Source: CAZBRS01 sp964494475 (GTDB lineage: Bacteria > Myxococcota_A > UBA9042 > CAZBRS01). From it: 64,000 nucleotides of DNA. Below the pieces are notes generated by a model. The model was not told the origin of the DNA. It saw only the letters and a list, made by a program, of their open reading frames with translations, and ran no database searches. Positions 50,168-58,010 of this stretch are shown one piece after another (positions within the stretch are counted from its first letter, which is position 1; the number at the start of each line of letters is the position of its first letter). Both the position numbers and the translations under genes were made by a program. The stretch covers positions 26,284 to 90,283 of the forward strand of contig CAZBRS010000020.1 of NCBI GenBank assembly GCA_964494475.1, read 5' to 3'.

Positions 50168-51610
50168 ATGCGAAGGACTCGGGGCGCGTTCCAGGTGCGA
50201 GAGGTCGTGGTCGGGGGGGCGGGGCTCCTGCTCTGCGGCTGCTGGCTGGTGTTCGCGACGGCCTGCGGGTCGACGACGTGCGACCCGACGGCGAGCGAGA
50301 CGAGCGAGACAACCGCGGCCGATGTCACGGGACAGGACGTCGTCGGACAAGACGCCGACACCGGCACCGATCCCTGCGCGGCCCGGGAGTGCGGCCTCGT
50401 GCCCGAGCCCGGCGGCGCGGCCGGCAGCACGCTGGTGTGCGGCTGGTGCGCCGACGGCAAGGTGTGCCGCGCCGGCGCCTGTGTCGAGGTGCCGTGCTTC
50501 CTGGCGCAGGATTGTGCGTCGGAGAGCCCACTTCTGGGTGGCCTGACGCACGCGTGCGTGCGGCCCGATTTCGAGACGGCCGGCACGTGCCGGTACGCGT
50601 TCGACGACCAGGGCGAGGTGCTCTCGAACCTGCAGCGCATCTACGAGGGCGCCGCGCTCTACCTGGGCCGGGAGCGCGTCACCGTCGAGGGCGAGTCCGT
50701 CGCGTGCGCCTTCCCGGCCAACCAGGGGGTCACGCCCATCGAGGGCACCTGCTGCTCCCTGCAGGGCGGCCCCGACCGCGACGCCGACAATCGCTGCGAC
50801 GCCGATCCCGCGGCGTGGGACGAGCCGATCTGGTCCGATCTGGGGTTCACGCTCGCCGGCGCGCACGAGCTCGTCTATCGTTTTGGCGTCGACGAGGTGC
50901 CGGCCGGGCGCACCGAGCCGGCGCCCTTCGTCATCGAGGCCTACGGCGACCTGGACTGCAACACCCTGCAGGAGACCTTCACGGTGGTCGGCGCGCGCGA
51001 TCCGGCCTCGTGCCGCCTGCAGCACCCTGCCTCCATTCGCGTCAGCCTGCCGGTCGGGAACCACGGCAACGGCACCCCGGCCGTGACGGTCGACGTCGCG
51101 CTCTCCGAGTCGCAGCGCGCGCCCTTCCTGGGCCAGGCCTGGTACGCCGCGGGCACCCCGGCGCCCGTGGGCGTCGAGTCGGTCAACCCCCACTTCGACG
51201 AGGCCAAGCTGAGCCTGCAGCGCCTGGCCGAGGGCCTGGCCGCGGCGTGGGAGAAGGGCGCCCCCGGCGCGTGCGGCTTCCCCGCGGCGCTGGACGTGAG
51301 CCCCATCGAGGCGACGTGCTGCTCGGCGCAAGGTGGTTACGACGTGAACCAGAACGATCTGTGCGACGTGGAGCCCCTCGCCTGGGAGGGCGGCTGGGCC
51401 GACCTGGGCTTTGCCCTCACGACCGAGCACGCCTTCGTCTACGCGACCGGGGTCGTGAGCCCCACGCGGGCGAAGGCCCTCGCTTACGCCGACCTCGACT
51501 GCGACACCATCCAGTCGACCTTCGCGCGCTTCGTGCAGGGCACCGACACGGGCGCGGCCTGCGAGGCCACGATCCTCCCGGGCTGGTACATCGAGAACGA
51601 GAACGAGTAG
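50168..51610 (+). CDS. Lipoprotein with two tandem type IV pilin-headgroup-like domains
   Basis: 480 residues; AGGAG precedes the ATG. The N-terminus is hydrophobic with Cys at ATAC (Cys33), the likely lipidation site (LLLC at 23 is an alternative). An Asp/Thr-rich linker and a Cys-rich module lead to two related domains. Each has: a helix (LQRIYEGAALYL / LQRLAEGLAAAW), a Cys-Phe-Pro stretch, TPIEGTCC / SPIEATCC, an Asp/Asn-rich loop, W-x-DLGF, and AYGDLDCNTLQETF / AYADLDCDTIQSTF. This order matches headgroups of major-pilin-like proteins seen in delta-group bacteria, but the prepilin cleavage site and N-terminal helix are absent. Function unknown. Confidence 0.7.
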   Translation: MRRTRGAFQVREVVVGGAGLLLCGCWLVFATACGSTTCDPTASETSETTAADVTGQDVVGQDADTGTDPCAARECGLVPEPGGAAGSTLVCGWCADGKVCRAGACVEVPCFLAQDCASESPLLGGLTHACVRPDFETAGTCRYAFDDQGEVLSNLQRIYEGAALYLGRERVTVEGESVACAFPANQGVTPIEGTCCSLQGGPDRDADNRCDADPAAWDEPIWSDLGFTLAGAHELVYRFGVDEVPAGRTEPAPFVIEAYGDLDCNTLQETFTVVGARDPASCRLQHPASIRVSLPVGNHGNGTPAVTVDVALSESQRAPFLGQAWYAAGTPAPVGVESVNPHFDEAKLSLQRLAEGLAAAWEKGAPGACGFPAALDVSPIEATCCSAQGGYDVNQNDLCDVEPLAWEGGWADLGFALTTEHAFVYATGVVSPTRAKALAYADLDCDTIQSTFARFVQGTDTGAACEATILPGWYIENENE

Positions 51611-51685
51611 GCACGGACGGGGCGGCGTCGGGCCGCACGACTCGCGGCGCCGGTCTCCACGCGGGCGACCAAGCCCTGACCTGGT

Positions 51686-53029
51686 TCAGTAGCAAGTGGG
51701 CTTCACGACGTATTGGCTGCCCGCGCCGCTGACGCGCTCGACCACCACGTAGTAGGGCACTCCCTCTTCGGCCGCGAACGACACCGACTTGTCGCTCCAG
51801 ACGCTCTCTTCGAAGTCGGTGCAGGCCGACGGCGAGCAACTGCCCGACAACAGGTACACATCGTACCGGTCCTTGTCGTTCTGCGCGGTCACCCACACCG
51901 TGACGTAGCCGGCGGTCGCCGAGACGAAGCGGTAGATGCCCTCGGAGCCCGAGCCCTCCTCGTCCCCGCACGAGTAGCCCCACAGGTCGTTTCCCCAGGC
52001 CGAATCGTACTCGGACTGACCGCACGAGAGGTCGGCGTCGACCGCGCAGCTCACGGGGCACGCGGCGTCGCCGGTGCAGTCGCCGTCGTCGCAGTCGGTC
52101 TGGCCGTCGCCGTCCTCGTCGACGCCCCCGCTGCACGCGGTCTCGTTGCAGGGTCCGCAGTCGGCCTCGCAGGAGGCGCAGTCCTCGAGGGGCGGGTCGC
52201 AGGCGTCGTCGTTGCAGACGGGGCACAGGTTGGTGGCGCCCGCCTGGCACTTGCCCACCTGGCACCGGTCGTCACCCGTGCAGGGGTCGCCGTCGTCGCA
52301 GCCGGGCCCCGTGGCGGGGGAGTGCGTGCAACCCCCCGGCGACAGGCACGCGTCGGTGGAGCAGGGATCCGCGTCGTCGCAGGAGCGCACGTCGCCGGCG
52401 AAGCAGAGCCCCGACGCGCAATAATCGTCCTCGGTGCACACGTCGCCGTCGTCGCAGGCGGCCTGGTCCGGCCTCTTGGTGTGGCTGCACGTGCCGTTGG
52501 CGAGGCACAGGTCGGCCGTGCAGGGCTTGCCGTCGTCGCAGCCCTGGGGGCACGGGACGATCTCGGGGGCCGTGTCCGCGACGGCTTCGGGGGCCACGTC
52601 GGCCGAGGACTCGGGGCTCCCGTCCTGGGGCGCATCGAACCCCTCGTGGATCTCCTCGGGCGCGGGCTCGACGGTCTCGGCCGCGGGCTCGACGGTCTCG
52701 GCCGCAGGCTCGACGGGACCAGGCTCGACCAGCGCCTCGGGCCGCAGTTCCGGCGCCCCTTCCGGCCGCGGGGTGTCGGAGGGGCCGCTCCCGTCCGGGA
52801 CCGAATCTTCCTCGACGGCGACGTCCCGAGCACCCGGGGGATCGGCGTCCTTGCCGAAGACGGTCTCCCAGGGCACGCCGTCGGGGTCGAAGACCTCACC
52901 GGCGCCGCTGCTCCCGGAGCCGCAGCCGATGCACGCCAGCAAGGCCAGCGCGACGGCCGCACGAACCGGCAGGTGCTGGTGATTCCGGACGCAACCAGCG
53001 GATGACGGCCACGGCCATGATCGGTCCAT
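51686..53029 (-). CDS. Disulfide-rich lipoprotein with CDDGDxC repeats and PPC-like domain
   Basis: 447 residues. Signal ends at LLAC (Cys33) or IGC (Cys36). A Pro/Glu/Ala-rich linker contains tandem EPAAETV units (about 105-122). Then come at least four repeats of the form CDDGDPCTxDxC (CDDGKPCTADLC, CDDGDVCTEDDYC, CDDADPCSTDAC, CDDGDPCTGDDRC), as in myxobacterial surface proteins and slime-mould Cys-rich repeats. The last 100 residues (EGIYRFVSATAGYVTVWV) look like a bacterial pre-peptidase C-terminal beta domain. Probably a surface-anchored binding or scaffold protein. It starts 18 bp after the C39-like gene and is likely cotranscribed. Confidence 0.82.
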   Translation of the reverse strand: MDRSWPWPSSAGCVRNHQHLPVRAAVALALLACIGCGSGSSGAGEVFDPDGVPWETVFGKDADPPGARDVAVEEDSVPDGSGPSDTPRPEGAPELRPEALVEPGPVEPAAETVEPAAETVEPAPEEIHEGFDAPQDGSPESSADVAPEAVADTAPEIVPCPQGCDDGKPCTADLCLANGTCSHTKRPDQAACDDGDVCTEDDYCASGLCFAGDVRSCDDADPCSTDACLSPGGCTHSPATGPGCDDGDPCTGDDRCQVGKCQAGATNLCPVCNDDACDPPLEDCASCEADCGPCNETACSGGVDEDGDGQTDCDDGDCTGDAACPVSCAVDADLSCGQSEYDSAWGNDLWGYSCGDEEGSGSEGIYRFVSATAGYVTVWVTAQNDKDRYDVYLLSGSCSPSACTDFEESVWSDKSVSFAAEEGVPYYVVVERVSGAGSQYVVKPTCY

Positions 53030-53047
53030 CGGGTCGTGCCCTCCTGG

Positions 53048-55261
53048 CTACTGGAGCTCGTGGTACCAGACGGGCAGGAAGCTCGCGCCATCGGAGGTGG
53101 CGATCGCGGCCTCGAACGCGGCCTTGCCATACACGACCAGGTGCCCGCCGTTCTGGTTGTAACCGTAGGGGTAGCCCCCCTTGAACTGTTGCGACCACTT
53201 GCCGGCCGGGTCGTTCACCGTGTACGACGCCCCGTCGTAGCCGAGCGTGACCAGCACATGCCCGTAGCTCGTGAAGTAACCGTGCACGATGACGGGCTTC
53301 CCCTCTGCCAGCAACGCTCGAACGTCCTGCACCGTGCCGTTGGTGCGGGCCTTCAGCCGTTGGGGGATGCCCATCTGGGCGGCGTAGCTGTTGAACACCT
53401 CGGCCAGGCCCGCGGGCGACTGGGCGTAGTCCTTGCCCCAGGCCGAGGTGATGGTGTCGGGCTCGCCCGTCCACCCGTAGTAGGCCAGCAGCATGGCCAC
53501 GCTGGTGTTCTGGCAGGTGCTGCCGGGGGAGAGGTCGTTGTCGTACTGGTAGAAGTACGGGACGTTCGGGAGCTCTCCCGGATCGGGCGCGGGCGCGTTC
53601 ACGACGACGGTGCGGGTCGCCTCGGCGCGCTGCACGTTCGCGGCGTCGAACCCCACCGCCCGCAGCACGCGCTGGCCGGTCTGCTGGAAGGCGTAGGTCA
53701 GCGGGAAACCGGCGCCCGCCGCCGTGCTCTGGCCCAAGCTCCAGCCGTCGGCCGCGTAGGTCACGCGCACGATGGGGCCCGTCACGGCCACGCTCATCGT
53801 CACCGGGTTGGTGCACAGGCTCGCGGGCGCGACGAACTGGATCGTGGCCCCCTCGGGCGCCGGCGAGCAGGCCCCCGTCGCGCACCCGTGGGCGCACGCC
53901 TGCTCGAACGTCCAGGAGCACCCGTCGGAGCAGCGCTCTACGTCGTCGCCGCTGCAACGCCGGGCGCCCTGGGAGCACCCCGTCGTCGCGCAGGCGCCGC
54001 CGTCGCACCCGCACGCGCACGCCTCCGTCACGGACCAGCCGCATCCGTCGGCGTCGCACCGTCGGCGCAGGCCCCCCTGGCAGGTCTCCTGGCCCGGGGA
54101 GCAGGCCAGGGTCGCGCAGGCACCCCCGACGCAACCGCAATCACACAGAGGGCCGGCCTTCCAGGAGCAGCCATCGGGCGCGCACGTCTCGCGCCGGTCG
54201 CCGTTGCACCGCGCCGCGCCGGGCGTGCACACCGCCCTGAGGCAGCTCCCGCCGACGCAGCCGCAGGCGCAATCCTCGGCGAGCTGCCCCTGCCACGCAC
54301 CGCAGCTGTCCTGCCACTCCAGGTCGGCGCCGTGGCAAGCCTTGGAGGCCGCCAGCGTCGCCCGGCACTTCCCGTCGACGCACGACGACGCGCACCCGCT
54401 GCACGTGCCGCAGTAGCAGCCCTGCACCTGGCCGCAGGGGTGCCCCCAGCACAGGCTCTGGCACCCCAGGCACTGGCCCTCGGTGGGGTCGCAGCCCTTC
54501 TCGCCGCAGTCGTGCACCGCGCTCCACTCGAGGCAGCCGTCGTCGTCGAAGCGTCCGCACTCCTGCCAGCCTGTCTCCGCGCAGCGGCGACGGCCCGCCT
54601 CGGCGCACTCGTCGTCGCAGCAGTCGCACGCGCCGAGCACGCACGCACAGCCGGGGGCGCACCCTCCGCAGCTGCCGCCGCAGCCATCGTCGCCGCACAC
54701 GCGGCCCTCGCAACGCGGCGTGCAGCACCAGCTGTGGTCGACGCAGGCCTGGCCGTCGACGCAGCACTCGTCGCCGCAGCACGTGCGGTCGCAGCAGGTG
54801 GCCGCGCCGCAGGTCGTACCGTCGCACGTCGCCGCGCAGGTGGTGCCGCCCTCGGAGCAGAACTCGCCGGTGCCGCAGGCGCCGCAGGAGCCCCCGCAAC
54901 CGTCGCCCCCGCACAGCTTGCCCACGCAGTCGGGAGCGCACGAGAGGGGCAGGCTCGCCACGCCATCGGGCTCGCTGACGTCGGGCTCGGGCTGTCCCTC
55001 CACCGCGACGCACCGGCCCCACTCGCCCTGGGCCGAGCAGAACTGCAGGCCCTCGGCTCCGAACGACACGGTACAGGCGCGAGCCTCGTCGGTCTGGCAC
55101 CCGGTAGAAGCCGCCGGACCGCACGCCGCGACGAGCAGCAACAGCGCCAGCGACCAGCACCACCCGTCGCGTCCGATGCCCCTGCCGCCCCGCGACAGCG
55201 TCGCTGCACGGGCGTCGATTCGTCGCCTCCCGTCGACCTCCTGACGTGCGGCTGACAGCAT
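53048..55261 (-). CDS. Cys-rich repeat lipoprotein with C-terminal C39-like peptidase domain
   Basis: 737 residues. The start at 55261 is supported by alignment with the duplicated promoter region at 57322-57408, where the paralogous start (57332) occupies the same place. The long basic leader ends at VAAC (Cys47). Residues 60-430 are a chain of Cys-rich modules, including CGGDGCGGSCG-type units and about four 40-residue repeats with a GC-x-W/GGAC pattern. The last 180 residues form a papain-like C39-type domain: VPYFYQYDND, a Cys in STCQNTS, His in YGHVLVTLGYDG and Asp in VNDPAG. It could be a surface protease or an inactive binding module. Promoter with TetR-type operator upstream. Confidence 0.78.
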   Translation of the reverse strand: MLSAARQEVDGRRRIDARAATLSRGGRGIGRDGWCWSLALLLLVAACGPAASTGCQTDEARACTVSFGAEGLQFCSAQGEWGRCVAVEGQPEPDVSEPDGVASLPLSCAPDCVGKLCGGDGCGGSCGACGTGEFCSEGGTTCAATCDGTTCGAATCCDRTCCGDECCVDGQACVDHSWCCTPRCEGRVCGDDGCGGSCGGCAPGCACVLGACDCCDDECAEAGRRRCAETGWQECGRFDDDGCLEWSAVHDCGEKGCDPTEGQCLGCQSLCWGHPCGQVQGCYCGTCSGCASSCVDGKCRATLAASKACHGADLEWQDSCGAWQGQLAEDCACGCVGGSCLRAVCTPGAARCNGDRRETCAPDGCSWKAGPLCDCGCVGGACATLACSPGQETCQGGLRRRCDADGCGWSVTEACACGCDGGACATTGCSQGARRCSGDDVERCSDGCSWTFEQACAHGCATGACSPAPEGATIQFVAPASLCTNPVTMSVAVTGPIVRVTYAADGWSLGQSTAAGAGFPLTYAFQQTGQRVLRAVGFDAANVQRAEATRTVVVNAPAPDPGELPNVPYFYQYDNDLSPGSTCQNTSVAMLLAYYGWTGEPDTITSAWGKDYAQSPAGLAEVFNSYAAQMGIPQRLKARTNGTVQDVRALLAEGKPVIVHGYFTSYGHVLVTLGYDGASYTVNDPAGKWSQQFKGGYPYGYNQNGGHLVVYGKAAFEAAIATSDGASFLPVWYHELQ

Positions 55262-55338
55262 TGACGGCCTCGGCGAGATGTCACGCGGTGACACTTTATC
55301 TGACATTGGGTGCGCGTCAATGGCCCTGAGATCGGACC
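55252..55338 (+). repeat. Direct repeat copy A: duplicated promoter/operator and tetR start
   Basis: 87 bp matching 57322-57408 with nine mismatches counted by eye. It covers the start codon of the C39-like lipoprotein, its promoter, two palindromes and the first six codons of a tetR-like reading frame. Confidence 0.9.
55279..55320 (-). promoter_or_regulatory. Promoter with TetR-type operator, copy A
   Basis: On the minus strand, TTGACG (55315-55320) and TAAAGT (55293-55298) are separated by 16 bp. The palindrome TGTCA-CGCGG-TGACA (55279-55293) touches the -10 box and expected start of transcription; a second, looser palindrome TGACAT-N7-GCGTCA (55301-55319) covers the -35 box. It reads into the C39-like lipoprotein gene. 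Repression by the intact TetR protein at 57390-58010 is inference. Confidence 0.55.
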
Positions 55339-55545
55339 GCGAAGAGAGCGACGCCCTGCAGGCGTACGCCAGGTAGCGTGCGGAGCGCCGCGAGCAGGCC
55401 CTGGCCGGGTGGCGCTTCGTCACGGTCTCGCTCGAGCTGGTCGCCCGCGACGCGCAACTGGACCGCGAAAGCAGGCGGCGGGAATCGAGCGCGAGAACGG
55501 CTCGACGAGCAAGCGGCAGCGCCGGCGCGTGCCAGGCTCGGCCCG
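55320..55545 (+). pseudogene. Decayed tetR remnant
   Basis: Starts like the intact tetR at 57390 (ATGGCCCTGAGATCGGAC), then jumps to sequence matching codons about 88 onward of that gene, so roughly 240 bp including the whole DNA-binding HTH is deleted. An in-frame TAG follows at codon 19 (after QAYAR). Beyond it, nucleotides still align with the segments encoding ALAEWRFVT, LVARDAQLDRE and RLDEY of the intact protein, with small indels, to about 55545. No product is expected. Confidence 0.8.
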
Positions 55546-55661
55546 GTACGACACGGACGCGTCGGTCCAGTCACTCTCCGTCGGCCAGCAGCGAGCCTCC
55601 GGCATCGAAGCCGGCCCGCGGACCATCGCGAGGCCCCGTGCGAAGGAGAGGTATCGCAGCA
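55546..55661. other. Intergenic remainder, nothing recognised
   Basis: Together with copy A and the tetR remnant this makes a 400-bp stretch without an intact gene. These 116 bases, before the stop of the VWA gene, show no reading frame, hairpin or repeat I can support. Confidence 0.5.
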
Positions 55662-57332
55662 TCAGTCCACCTCGATCGAGCATCCCTCGCCCGACTTGAG
55701 GTCGACGACCTTCTTCAACACCTGCAGCAGGATGTCGGCTTGGGCCAGGTTCACGTCGAAGTGGCGACCCCCGCCGTGCTCGGCGATCAGGCGGCTCTCG
55801 GTCAGGTCCTCGGACACGTTGATGACGTGCACCGTGACGCCGATGGGGCTGCCGTCGTAGGCGCGCAGCACGTTGGCGTTCGGGTCGGGGTCGGCGACGC
55901 GCGGATCGACCTTCTTGCAGGCCTCGAACATCTCGGGGCAGGCCTGCGGAGCGCCCACGATGCAGCCGACCCCGTTGCTGTTGCACTTCCCGAGGGTCGT
56001 CGGCCACTCGAAGCCGGGCGAGTGGCAGCCGTCGGCCTCGCACCACGTGCCCGGCGGACAGTCGGCGTCGAAGACGCAGTCGGCTCCCACGGTCGGATGG
56101 CGCTCGCAGAACCCGTTCACGCACTGGGCCCCGCCGGCACAGCCCGAGGTGTCGCTGCATCCGAGCCCGAAGGCCATGCGCCGCGCCTGCACCATGGGGT
56201 TGAAGAACTCGTCGGCCACCGTGTAGTTGGACTCCTTGCCGTCGGTGAAGACCAGCAGGATGTTGGCGCGGCACTCCTTGACCGGGTCGCGGCACGAGCC
56301 CTCCTGGCACACGTAGTCGACGCTGCCGCAGTCGGCGTCGACGGCGCAGGGCTTGCCGTCGACCACCAGGTAGTGTCGGAAGTACTCGCCCGCGTAGAAC
56401 ATCGACTTGCCGAGGGGCGTGAACCCCGAGGCGCGCAGCTCCGGGTTCTCGTGCTGCACCTCGGTGAAGTCGATCCAGCGCACCATCTGGTCGTAGTTGG
56501 GCGTGCTCCAACCGGACGCGAACGGCACGCGCACCACCTGTGCCAGGTTCTGGTGGAACCAGCCCGTGGGCGGTGGCGGCGTCGCGTGACTCTCGTCGTC
56601 GCCCGTGATGGAGGCCTGCTCCAGGTAGTAGCCCGAGTAACAGAACGAGTGTCCCACGGCCTCGGTCTGCGGGAAGGTGAGCAGGGCGAAGCGCGCTTTC
56701 TGGACCGCCAGCGACGCGTCCAGGAACTCCTTGAACACCTTCTTCGACACGCCCAGCTTGGACAGTGGCGCCTCGAACGTCTCGCACACCGGCCACTCTT
56801 CGGGACACCCGGCCGGGCAGCAGTCGACGTAGTCCTTGTTCTCGTCGTCGACGCACGCGTTCATGGAGGACGACGTATCGAAGAGCAGCACCACGTTGTG
56901 CAGGATGGGCCGGCAGTCGCCCTCGATGCATTGCTCTTTGCCCGGGCACTCGAAGACCGTCTTCTGCGTGCCCGTCCCGTCGCAGTCGAGGCGCAGCCCG
57001 CCCTCGCAGCTGCGTCCGGGTGTGCACTGCACCGGGGCGCAGTCGCCCTCCACGCAGGCCGTGCCCTCCCCGCACGGCGTGCGCTGGTACGAGCGTCCGT
57101 CGGCGGCGCAGAGCAGCACCGCCGCCAGCCCGTCGCACGTGCGCGTGCCTGCCTCGCACGATACGGTGTCGCGCCCGGGGGCATCGAGCTCGGCGACCTC
57201 GGCTGCGGAGACGTCACCGACGGCGTCGAGGCCGCCGCGTACGTTGCCGGACTCCGACGAGCAGGCTCCCACGACGACGCTCGCAAGGAGCACCATCACC
57301 AGGGTGGGCTTCGCAACGCGGTTGACAGCCAT
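55662..57332 (-). CDS. VWA-domain lipoprotein
   Basis: 556 residues. Lipobox VVGAC (Cys24), short Asp/Ala-rich linker, then a Cys-rich segment (60-140). A von Willebrand factor A domain begins at VVLLFDTSSSMN: Asp152, Ser154 and Ser156 form the metal-binding DxSxS, and ILLVFTDGKES supplies the later Asp. It contains two Cys-rich insertions (CCPAGCPEEW; CAVDADCGS through CPPGTWCEADGC). Typical of myxobacterial surface adhesion or sensing proteins. It diverges from tetR over a 57-bp intergenic region holding the operators, so it is probably repressed by that regulator (inference). Confidence 0.87.
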   Translation of the reverse strand: MAVNRVAKPTLVMVLLASVVVGACSSESGNVRGGLDAVGDVSAAEVAELDAPGRDTVSCEAGTRTCDGLAAVLLCAADGRSYQRTPCGEGTACVEGDCAPVQCTPGRSCEGGLRLDCDGTGTQKTVFECPGKEQCIEGDCRPILHNVVLLFDTSSSMNACVDDENKDYVDCCPAGCPEEWPVCETFEAPLSKLGVSKKVFKEFLDASLAVQKARFALLTFPQTEAVGHSFCYSGYYLEQASITGDDESHATPPPPTGWFHQNLAQVVRVPFASGWSTPNYDQMVRWIDFTEVQHENPELRASGFTPLGKSMFYAGEYFRHYLVVDGKPCAVDADCGSVDYVCQEGSCRDPVKECRANILLVFTDGKESNYTVADEFFNPMVQARRMAFGLGCSDTSGCAGGAQCVNGFCERHPTVGADCVFDADCPPGTWCEADGCHSPGFEWPTTLGKCNSNGVGCIVGAPQACPEMFEACKKVDPRVADPDPNANVLRAYDGSPIGVTVHVINVSEDLTESRLIAEHGGGRHFDVNLAQADILLQVLKKVVDLKSGEGCSIEVD

Positions 57333-57408
57333 GCCGGCCTCTGCGATATGTCATGCGGTGACAGTTTATCTGACATTGGGTGCACGTCAATGGCCCTGAG
57401 ATCGGACT
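57322..57408 (+). repeat. Direct repeat copy B: promoter/operator and tetR start
   Basis: Counterpart of 55252-55338 (about 90% identical). It carries the start codon of the VWA gene on the minus strand and the first codons of the intact tetR on the plus strand. Confidence 0.9.
57349..57390. promoter_or_regulatory. Divergent promoter with TetR-type operators, copy B
   Basis: Minus-strand TTGACG (57385-57390) and TAAACT (57363-57368), spacer 16 bp, drive the VWA gene. TGTCA-TGCGG-TGACA (57349-57363) is a 15-bp palindrome at the -10/start region; TGACAT-N7-ACGTCA (57371-57389) overlaps the -35 box. The tetR ATG begins at 57390 with no clear Shine-Dalgarno, so it may be leaderless or weakly translated. 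Confidence 0.6.
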
Positions 57409-58010
57409 CCGAAGCGAGCCGGGAACGGCTGATCCAGGCCGCGACCGAGCTCTTCCATCAGCAGGGCTTCGAGGCCACCACCGTCGACCAGATCGCCGAC
57501 CGCGCGGGCCTGACGAAGCGCACCTTCTTCCGGCACTTCCCGACGAAGGTAGAGGCCGCGTTCCCCTGGCACCAGGCGCGCCTGGCGCGGTTCCAAGAGC
57601 TGCTGGCCGAGGGCTTCGACCCCGGGAACCCGTTCCGCACTGTGAGCGACGCCGTGCAAGCGTACGCCAGGGAGCACGGGGGGCGCCGCGCGCAGGCCCT
57701 GGCCGAGTGGCGCTTCGTAACGGCGTCGAGCGAACTCGTCGCCCGCGACGCGCAACTGGATCGCGAGTTCCAGGCGGCGGTGGCGGACACCCTGGCGCGA
57801 GGACGGCTCGACGAGTACGAGGCGGCGTTCTGGGCCGGCACGATCTTCGGCGCCATACGGGCCGTGCTGCACGAGTGGCTGTCTGACGGGTGCCGCCGCG
57901 ATCTGGAGGCGCTGGGCGCGCCGCTGCTGGAGCTGCTGGCGTGGCGGGCCCGCACCTACGACGAGGAGAACGCCGCCCGACGGTCGACGGCGCAAGGGGG
58001 GAAGGCATGA
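57390..58010 (+). CDS. TetR family transcriptional regulator
   Basis: 206 residues. The N-terminal HTH is textbook TetR: RERLIQAATELFHQQGFEAT, then TVDQIADRAGLTKRTFFRHF. The rest is a helical ligand-binding domain. The start at 57390 is fixed by the HTH spacing and by the duplicated copy. Its stop overlaps the ATG of the next lipoprotein gene (ATGA), so regulator and surface proteins form one operon. It probably binds the palindromes in the 57-bp gap to the VWA gene, and perhaps copy A at 55279. Ligand unknown. Confidence 0.93.
   Translation: MALRSDSEASRERLIQAATELFHQQGFEATTVDQIADRAGLTKRTFFRHFPTKVEAAFPWHQARLARFQELLAEGFDPGNPFRTVSDAVQAYAREHGGRRAQALAEWRFVTASSELVARDAQLDREFQAAVADTLARGRLDEYEAAFWAGTIFGAIRAVLHEWLSDGCRRDLEALGAPLLELLAWRARTYDEENAARRSTAQGGKA

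Noticed and set aside
54000..54300. Cys-rich repeats as a possible tandem DNA repeat or CRISPR-like array
   Set aside because: The periodicity is at protein level (Cys spacing about 40 residues); the DNA units are diverged and lie in one intact coding frame.
55546..55661. Short minus-strand reading frame starting LRYLSFARGLAM after the VWA gene
   Set aside because: It overlaps the tetR remnant, lacks a ribosome binding site, and has no recognisable composition or motif.
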